Positions 1 to 5,261 of a stretch of DNA of 7,437 bases are shown here, one piece after another. Positions within the stretch are counted from its first letter, which is position 1; each line of letters begins with the position of its first letter. Below the pieces are notes generated by a model, which was not told the origin of the DNA, searched no databases, and saw only the letters and a list, made by a program, of their open reading frames with translations. The DNA comes from Opitutaceae bacterium (lineage in GTDB: Bacteria; Verrucomicrobiota; Verrucomicrobiia; Opitutales; Opitutaceae): assembly GCA_005786775.1 (NCBI GenBank), contig SYDD01000364.1:1-7437 (forward strand), written 5' to 3'. Made by a program: the position numbers and the translations under genes.

Positions 1-519
1 GAAGGCCGCGTCGTCGTGCAGCAGGTTCCAGCGCCAGTAGTCCTGGCCGCCGTTCGCGTAGCCGACGAAGCGGTCGAAGCCGCGGCGGGGCGGGAGAAGG
101 TCGCGGCAGTACGCGCCGTTGTGCCACTTCCCGATCAGGGCGGTCGCGTGCCCCGCGCGCCGGAAGTGGTCGCCGAAGGTCCGCTCGGCGAGGTCCAGCC
201 GGTCGAGGCCGCGGTTGCTCGGCACGTCGACCGCACCGGTCCGGTGATTGTACCGGCCCGTGAGGTAGCCCGCGCGCGCCGGCGCACAGAGGGAGGAGGG
301 CGAGTAGTGCGCGGTGAAACGGATCCCCACGGCCGCCAGCGCGTCGAGGGCCGGCGTGTCGACCACCGGGTTGCCGTAGCAGCGCAGGTCGCCCCAGCCC
401 AGGTCGTCGGCGAGGATGAACACCACGTCCGGGGGCGCGGCGGCCACGGAGGGAAGGCCGCCGGCCAGCAGGGCCAGCGACAGTACCAGCGGACGCGGGA
501 GAACAAACGGAGGGGGCAT
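1..519 (-). CDS. Secreted Cys-type sulfatase (arylsulfatase family), N-terminal part, cut by window edge
   Basis: The 173 visible codons read as the start of a family S1 sulfatase, which hydrolyses sulfate esters, commonly on glycans. Residues 1-28 look like a Sec signal peptide (hydrophobic LVLSLALLAGGLPSVAAA), implying export. The mature part opens with DVVFILADDLGWGD (31-44), whose Asp38-Asp39 are the usual metal ligands. CAPAR at 78-82 is the CxPxR core, so Cys78 should be converted to formylglycine; a formylglycine-generating enzyme is therefore needed but is not in view. IGKWH (129-133) supplies the conserved Lys and His. Family members are usually about 450-600 residues, so roughly two thirds, including the distal metal ligands, lies off the left edge. 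ATG at 517-519 is chosen because it starts directly at the signal peptide; no good Shine-Dalgarno precedes it. The gene is divergent from the TonB receptor. The substrate cannot be told from this part. Confidence 0.93.
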   Translation of the reverse strand, partial: MPPPFVLPRPLVLSLALLAGGLPSVAAAPPDVVFILADDLGWGDLRCYGNPVVDTPALDALAAVGIRFTAHYSPSSLCAPARAGYLTGRYNHRTGAVDVPSNRGLDRLDLAERTFGDHFRRAGHATALIGKWHNGAYCRDLLPPRRGFDRFVGYANGGQDYWRWNLLHDDAAF

Positions 520-543
520 GCGGGGCGGGACCGCCAACCACTG

Positions 544-559
544 GGGGCCTTTCGGCCCC
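544..559 (-). other. Hairpin with GAAA tetraloop in presumed sulfatase leader
   Basis: On the minus strand the sequence is GGGGCC-GAAA-GGCCCC: a perfect 6-bp GC stem closed by a GNRA-type loop. It ends 24 nt before the sulfatase start codon. An overlapping 10-bp palindrome, GCCCCGGGGC at 555-564, could form a competing fold. It could be an mRNA-stabilising or translation-modulating leader element. In a GC-rich intergenic region chance is a real alternative, and whether it is transcribed depends on an unmapped start site. Confidence 0.35.
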
Positions 560-563
560 GGGG

Positions 564-576
564 CAATTGTTAACAA
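564..576 (+). promoter_or_regulatory. Operator-like motif, copy 1 (sulfatase side)
   Basis: CAATTGTTAACAA contains the perfect 10-bp palindrome TTGTTAACAA (567-576). It lies 45-57 nt upstream of the sulfatase ATG. It matches the motif at 709-721 in reverse orientation at 12 of 13 positions. Position and symmetry suggest a dimeric DNA-binding regulator; the regulator family is not identifiable from the sequence. Confidence 0.5.
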
Positions 577-708
577 AGGTCGCTTGGCTCGCCTTCCCGA
601 AGCCCCACCGGCGCTGCCCACACCCCCCGCCTCGGGCCTTTTCCTCTCACGCAAGCCCGCCCCCACCGCCTCCGAGGTCGGTCCCGGCTGGGCCCCGGCG
701 CCAGCAAG

Positions 709-725
709 TTGTTGACAATTGACAA
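709..725 (-). promoter_or_regulatory. Operator-like motif, copy 2 (TonB receptor side)
   Basis: Read on the minus strand, 709-721 is CAATTGTCAACAA, one mismatch from copy 1. On the plus strand the element is TTGTTGACAATTGACAA, which includes a tandem 7-bp direct repeat TTGACAA (712-718 and 719-725). It ends 106 nt before the receptor ATG. The TTGACA cores also resemble a -35 box, so regulator binding and promoter recognition could overlap here; this is inference. Confidence 0.5.
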
Positions 726-831
726 TGCCTAACCGCTCCTCAGGGAGACCCTGCGCGCGGCGCGTGGCAGTTCCCTTCCCCGGGACCGCCGCGGACCCGA
801 CCGCGCCGGAAGCGTTTGCGCCTCTACCCCG

Positions 832-3735
832 ATGAAGCGTCCTCCCCTGCCCTGCCCCCTGCCGCGGCCCGCGCTCCTGCTGCCCTGGCTCGTACTCGCC
901 CCCCTCGCCGCACAAGTGGCGCCCCCGGCCACGCCTTCCCCCCCGGCGGTCCCGGCCGTGCAACTCAGCGCGTTCGAGGTCACGGTCGATCCGAACGACA
1001 CCTACCAGGCGCTCAACACCACTTCGCTGACCGGCACGAACCGTTCGCTCGAGCGGGTGCCGATCACGGCCGAGATCTTCAATTCCACGATGATGCAGGA
1101 CCTCGGCACCTCCGACGTGGTGGAGTTGCTGACGAACCGGATGACCGGCATCGGGGCGGGCGAGAATTCGGGCGGCTCGTCAGCGGCGAACGGCGCCCTG
1201 GCCGGGGACCGCTTCAACATGCAGACGTTCGCGGTGCGCGGCCTCGCCGCCTTCCCGCGGCGCAATGGCTTCATGTACCTCGGCAACCTCGCCGAGGGCT
1301 TCGCCTACGAGCGGCTCGAGGTGATCCGCGGGCCCCAGTCCCTGCTCTACGGCAACAACCCCGCCGGCGGCGTCATCAACGTGGTCGTGAAGAAGGCCGC
1401 CTTCGGCGCGCGCTCCCTCTCGCTCGAGCACAAGACCGACGAGTTCGGCACCGCCCGCTTCCAGGTCGACGCGAACACCTCGGGCACGTTCCGGGGGCGC
1501 CGCGTTGCGCTCCGGCTCGCCGCGGTCAGCTCCCAGCAGAACTTCTGGCGCGAGGTGCTGAGCCGCAACACCACCGGCCTGCTCGTCGACGCCGCCGTCG
1601 AGCTCCTGCCGGCCTCGGCGACCGTGCTCCGCCTGGAGGTGGAGGACCGCTTCGACACGTCGATCCAGGCGAACCGGCGTCTCCTCGTCTCAGGCGCCCC
1701 GACCCTGGTGCCCAACAACACGCCGCTCACGGTGCTGCTGGCGCGCGAGGACCCCGCCCTCGCCCGCATCGCCGGCGGGATGCTCAACTGGCGCAACGTC
1801 GATGTGCTCGGCGGGAACTCCTTCGCCCGCCGCCGCTGGGAGCAGTTCCAGACGCTCACGCTGTCGAGCCGGATCGCCCCGGGCCTCGAGGCGCAGGTCA
1901 CCGGCACGATGCGCTCCGCCTTCAACGACAACACCACCGCGCAGGGCGTCACCGCGCTGCAGGCGCCCCTCGCCGGCGGCAACCCACTCGACGCCTGGGC
2001 GCTAGCCTACCGGCCCGGCGGCTCCGAGGTGCGCGCCACCGAATGGGGCCTGCGCGCCACCCTCAACGCCGACTTCCGGCTCACCCGGCACACGCGCAAC
2101 CAGCTCATCCTTGGGGCCGAGCGCGTCGACTACCCGCACTACCGGCAGAACATGAGCTACAGCTACTACGAGGTCGACGCCGCGGGCGCCTTCATCGTCA
2201 ACCGCGCCCAGCTCAACACCGCCAACGGCGGGCGCACGCTGATGCCCAACCAGTGGGTCGACGTGCGTTCGAACCTCGGCGGCTTCGTCGACGCCGCCCG
2301 CCCGCGCAGCTACACCTTCGCCGGGCGCACCTACGTCTGGGATTACCAGAAATACCCGAACCCCGCCTTCGCCACCCGCGACAACCCGCTGGGCTTTAAC
2401 GGGGGCTCCGCGGGCGCCAACCAGGACCACGGCCGCAGCGCCGCCGCCTTCGCCGCGCTCTTCACCAGCTGGTTCGGCGGCAAGGTCGAGACGCTCGCCG
2501 GCGTCCGGCGCGATGAGCTGAAGCAGGTGCTCTACAACACCGGCGTGGTGGCGCAGGGCGCGGGCACCACGGGCAACGCGGGCTTCGTGTGGAAGGTGAC
2601 CAACCCGGTCTCGATCTACGTGGGCGCCTCCTCGAGCTTCACCCCCGGCGGGATCAACGCGCAGTCCCGCTACGACGGCGGCCCCCTCCCCAACGGCCGC
2701 GGCGAGAGCATCGAGGGCGGACTGAAGCTCAACGCCCTCGAGGGCCGCCTCTCGGGCTCCGTCACCGCCTACGAGACCCGCAGCCGCAACCAGTTCATCA
2801 CGCTCGACGGCGCCACCCAGCAGATTCTCGGCCCCTCGGGCATCAACGGCAGCTACTGGGCCACGATCCGCAGCCCGTCCTATGAGTACGACGCGCGGAC
2901 GCGCGGGCTCGAGGTCACGCTCTCCGCGCGGCCCCGGCCCGACTGGCGGGCGATGGTCGGCTACACCCTCAGCCAGGGCCGCGAGGGCGGTCGGGTCGAG
3001 CTGCCGTTCTACTACAACGACGAGTTCCGCACCAACACCGCCGGCCAGGTCCTCCTCGGCGACGGCTCACCCTTGCTTGTCCCCGTCAACCCCGCGGTCC
3101 GCGTCGCGACCGACGGGCGCACCTACGCCGCCGGGGTCGACACGCAGCCGCTCACCGTCACAATGCTCCGCGCCGGGGACGCCGGCGGCAATTACCGCGC
3201 CCAGCTCGGCCGCGACAACGGCGGCATCCTCAACGCCGCCGCGCTCGGCCTCACCATCCCCGGCGTCGGCACCGGCCGCCTCGGCCTCCCCATCAGCGCG
3301 CACCAGCTCGGGTTCACCCCGCCCACGCCCACCTTCCTCGCCCGCCGCGGCGGCGAACGCACGATCGGCTTCCCGCGCCACTCGTTCTCCCTGACCACGA
3401 TGCACGACTTCCGCGCGGGCTTCCTCCGCGGACTCAGCCTCGGCCTCAACGGCCGCGCCGACTTCGACGCGATCCGCTACTACTACAACGACATCGCCGC
3501 CGGGAACGTCCGCCGCGCGCTGATGGGCAAGGACACCGCCATCGCCAACCTCATCGTCCGCTACCAGACGCGCTTCACCCGCCGCGTGCAGTGGACGGTG
3601 CAGCTCAACCTGAACAACCTCCTCGGCACGCAGCCGCTCGAGATCTATCCCAACGCCGCCACGGGACTCCCCGACAACGCGGGCTTCCGCAACGACCCGC
3701 GGACCTGGGTGCTCACGAACACCTTCAAGTTCTGA
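832..3735 (+). CDS. TonB-dependent outer-membrane receptor (plug plus beta-barrel)
   Basis: This 967-aa protein should sit in the outer membrane and use TonB/ExbBD energy to import a ligand, plausibly a glycan or siderophore-like compound. Residues 1-28 are a signal peptide (LLLPWLVLAPLAAQ). A Pro/Ala-rich linker leads to VQLSAFEVTVD (43-53), at the place expected of a TonB box. The plug spans about 68-190, with FAVRGL (133-138) and the hallmark YERLEVIRGPQSLLYGNNPAGG (159-180). The rest is barrel, with GESIEGGLKL from residue 624 and a C-terminal strand ending in Phe (WVLTNTFKF), the usual assembly signal. A stretch of about 125 residues near 720-845 probably forms a large external loop. No N-terminal carboxypeptidase-like or sigma-interacting domain and no neighbouring SusD gene is seen. 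ATG at 832 begins the signal peptide; no clear Shine-Dalgarno precedes it. It is divergent from the sulfatase, suggesting a shared substrate. Confidence 0.95.
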   Translation: MKRPPLPCPLPRPALLLPWLVLAPLAAQVAPPATPSPPAVPAVQLSAFEVTVDPNDTYQALNTTSLTGTNRSLERVPITAEIFNSTMMQDLGTSDVVELLTNRMTGIGAGENSGGSSAANGALAGDRFNMQTFAVRGLAAFPRRNGFMYLGNLAEGFAYERLEVIRGPQSLLYGNNPAGGVINVVVKKAAFGARSLSLEHKTDEFGTARFQVDANTSGTFRGRRVALRLAAVSSQQNFWREVLSRNTTGLLVDAAVELLPASATVLRLEVEDRFDTSIQANRRLLVSGAPTLVPNNTPLTVLLAREDPALARIAGGMLNWRNVDVLGGNSFARRRWEQFQTLTLSSRIAPGLEAQVTGTMRSAFNDNTTAQGVTALQAPLAGGNPLDAWALAYRPGGSEVRATEWGLRATLNADFRLTRHTRNQLILGAERVDYPHYRQNMSYSYYEVDAAGAFIVNRAQLNTANGGRTLMPNQWVDVRSNLGGFVDAARPRSYTFAGRTYVWDYQKYPNPAFATRDNPLGFNGGSAGANQDHGRSAAAFAALFTSWFGGKVETLAGVRRDELKQVLYNTGVVAQGAGTTGNAGFVWKVTNPVSIYVGASSSFTPGGINAQSRYDGGPLPNGRGESIEGGLKLNALEGRLSGSVTAYETRSRNQFITLDGATQQILGPSGINGSYWATIRSPSYEYDARTRGLEVTLSARPRPDWRAMVGYTLSQGREGGRVELPFYYNDEFRTNTAGQVLLGDGSPLLVPVNPAVRVATDGRTYAAGVDTQPLTVTMLRAGDAGGNYRAQLGRDNGGILNAAALGLTIPGVGTGRLGLPISAHQLGFTPPTPTFLARRGGERTIGFPRHSFSLTTMHDFRAGFLRGLSLGLNGRADFDAIRYYYNDIAAGNVRRALMGKDTAIANLIVRYQTRFTRRVQWTVQLNLNNLLGTQPLEIYPNAATGLPDNAGFRNDPRTWVLTNTFKF

Positions 3736-3742
3736 ACCGGGC

Positions 3743-5185
3743 TCAGGCGCGGACAAACGGCAGATAACGCGGCCGCAGCACCGGGTGCGCCGGCCGGCCC
3801 CGCTCCGCCAGCAGCCGGTTCGCCACCTCCTTGCCCGAGCGCACCGCCGATTCCATCCCGTAGTGGTAGGGTCCGGTCGTGTAGTCGCCCGCCAGCCAGA
3901 GGCCCGGCAACCCCGACCCCGGCGTCCGCGGTACCCGCGACCAATACCCCGGCCGCGTGCCGCAATAGGTCCCGGTCAGGCGCAGCACGGTGGCATCGGT
4001 CGGGCGGACCCCGCGGCAGCCGGGGAAGAATCGCTCCAGATCGGCCACGGCCCGCGCGACCAGCACGTCATCGGCGAGGCCCGCCACATCGTCCGCCGCG
4101 TCAACCAGCACCTGCAGGATGCTGCCGGGGTGGTTGAGGCCCGGCCAGTCGCGCCAATGGTCGGCCTTGTCCGCGACGGCGTCAAAGAGCGGTCCGTGGT
4201 GCCGGTCCCGGTTGGAGATGTAGACATTCCCGTCCGCGAACACCTTCTGGTCATACCAGAGGGTCAGCGTAACGATCGGTGTTTCCCGCAGCCCGCCCAG
4301 CGCCGCGAACGGGGGCCGGTCCCGGCACGCCGCGGGCAACAGGGCCGGCAGCGCGTGGCCGGGCACGGCGGCCACGAGGTGGTCAAAGGGTCGGCGCGTG
4401 CCGTTGGGCAGGCGCACGGCGGGACCATCCGCGCCCGCATCGATCCCCGCCACGGGCTGGCCCAGCTGCACCCGGCCGCCGCGCGCGCGGATGAAGGCCA
4501 CGAGCGGCGCGACCAACGCGTCCCCGAGCGGCGCGCCGAAGAACGCGGTATCGAAGCGACCCGTGCTGCCGTACATCGTGCGCAGGAATTTGAGGAAGGA
4601 TGTCGCCCCGGCTTCCTCGGGCCGCAGCCCCTGGATGGTCACCGCCGCCAGTCCCAGCTGACGGGCGAGCGCCGGCGAGGCCCCCTGCGCCGCGAGGAAC
4701 TCCGCGACGGTCACAGCATCGTGCGCCTCCGCCGCCGCGTCATCCATCCGCAGGATCCGGCCAATCAGGCGGGCCAGCTGCCAACGCTCCCCCGGCGTGA
4801 GCCCGGGGAAAGTCGCGAGCCCGCCCAGAGTCTTCAGCACCGATTTCCCGGCGAGGAGGGTGTCAATCCGGTCAGTCGCGCCGTTACAGACGTAGTAGTT
4901 GCCATCGGTCTCGCGCAGCGGGAGCGGATGGCCGATCGCGGAGGCCAGCGCCGCGAGGTTGTGGTACCAGGGGAACGCGAGGTGGATCCCGGTCTCCAGC
5001 GGGCGGCCGTGCGCGTCCCGCCACGAGGCGCACTGGCCGCCGGCGAAAGGCGCGGCCTCGAGAACCTCCACGTCGAAGTCGCCCGGCGCCGTCAGCAGGA
5101 GGTGCGCAGCCGTCGAGAGCCCGGCGAGGCCGCCGCCGACGATGCCGACGCGCAGGGGCGGATTCCGGGGGGAGGGATTGTTCAT
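3743..5185 (-). CDS. FAD-dependent oxidoreductase, carotene desaturase / HpnE-like
   Basis: The 480-aa product is a flavin amine-oxidase/phytoene-desaturase superfamily enzyme. Near the N-terminus VGIVGGGLAG (13-22) holds the GxGxxG dinucleotide-binding loop, with Glu43 (VEVLEA) as the likely ribose-binding acid. GGQCASWRD (49-57) and ETGIHLAFPWYHNL (64-77) resemble the substrate-side motif of plant-type phytoene/zeta-carotene desaturases and hydroxysqualene dehydroxylase. LWLAGDYT (429-436) followed by GMESAVRSGKEVANRLL is the C-terminal FAD-binding motif. It probably acts on an isoprenoid (carotenoid or squalene precursor), but no phytoene or squalene synthase gene is in view, so no symbol is assigned. 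There is no evident signal peptide. The frame extends to an ATG at 5236 (17 extra polar residues); ATG 5183-5185 is preferred because it is close to the Rossmann strand. Its stop is 7 bp from the convergent receptor stop, and 76 bp separate it from the gene upstream. Confidence 0.85.
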   Translation of the reverse strand: MNNPSPRNPPLRVGIVGGGLAGLSTAAHLLLTAPGDFDVEVLEAAPFAGGQCASWRDAHGRPLETGIHLAFPWYHNLAALASAIGHPLPLRETDGNYYVCNGATDRIDTLLAGKSVLKTLGGLATFPGLTPGERWQLARLIGRILRMDDAAAEAHDAVTVAEFLAAQGASPALARQLGLAAVTIQGLRPEEAGATSFLKFLRTMYGSTGRFDTAFFGAPLGDALVAPLVAFIRARGGRVQLGQPVAGIDAGADGPAVRLPNGTRRPFDHLVAAVPGHALPALLPAACRDRPPFAALGGLRETPIVTLTLWYDQKVFADGNVYISNRDRHHGPLFDAVADKADHWRDWPGLNHPGSILQVLVDAADDVAGLADDVLVARAVADLERFFPGCRGVRPTDATVLRLTGTYCGTRPGYWSRVPRTPGSGLPGLWLAGDYTTGPYHYGMESAVRSGKEVANRLLAERGRPAHPVLRPRYLPFVRA

Positions 5186-5206
5186 CGCGCCGGACACGCT
5201 GGGGGC

Positions 5207-5232
5207 CTCGCCGCCGGAGGTCGAGCGGCGAG
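5207..5232 (-). other. Inverted repeat between the two minus-strand genes
   Basis: CTCGCCGC (5207-5214) and GCGGCGAG (5225-5232) form a perfect 8-bp stem with a 10-nt loop. It lies 30-55 nt past the stop of the multidomain gene and upstream of the FAD enzyme ATG. No U-tract follows on the minus strand, so a standard intrinsic terminator is not supported. It may pause transcription, mark a processing site between co-transcribed genes, or be a chance product of high GC. Confidence 0.3.
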
Positions 5233-5261
5233 CCACGGGCGCGCGGCCTCGCGCGACGTCC

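Larger units (their letters stand above)
520..831. promoter_or_regulatory. Divergent intergenic regulatory region between sulfatase and TonB receptor
   Basis: This 312-bp stretch contains no gene I can support and must hold the promoters of both flanking genes. It is mostly GC-rich, with two short AT-rich islands at about 564-577 and 706-726 that carry related motifs, listed separately. TTGACA occurs at 712-717 and 719-724 on the plus strand and could be a -35 element for the receptor, but I see no convincing -10 hexamer at the right spacing. Neither start codon has a clear Shine-Dalgarno sequence. The rest (about 580-700 and 727-830) shows nothing I can interpret. Confidence 0.7.

Noticed and set aside
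16..573. 185-codon open frame on the plus strand opposite the sulfatase
   Set aside because: Composition is Arg/Val/Gly-rich with no recognisable motif. The minus-strand frame contains a signal peptide and sulfatase catalytic motifs, so this is an antisense shadow of a GC-rich gene.
712..741. Full sigma-70 promoter built on the TTGACA hexamers
   Set aside because: No -10-like hexamer is found 16-18 bp downstream of either TTGACA, so only operator-like sites are reported.
816..2399. 527-codon open frame on the plus strand overlapping the TonB receptor
   Set aside because: It is extremely Arg/Pro-rich with no domain, typical of an alternate frame in GC-rich coding DNA. The receptor frame has clear plug motifs.
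3736..3742. Bidirectional terminator between the convergent genes
   Set aside because: The 7-bp gap has no stem-loop, and nearby palindromes such as GCGGCCGC lie within coding sequence without a T-tract.
5186..5236. N-terminal extension of the FAD enzyme starting at the ATG at 5234-5236
   Set aside because: The 17 extra residues are polar and unlike a signal peptide, and the internal ATG at 5183-5185 sits at the usual distance from the GxGxxG motif. It cannot be fully excluded.
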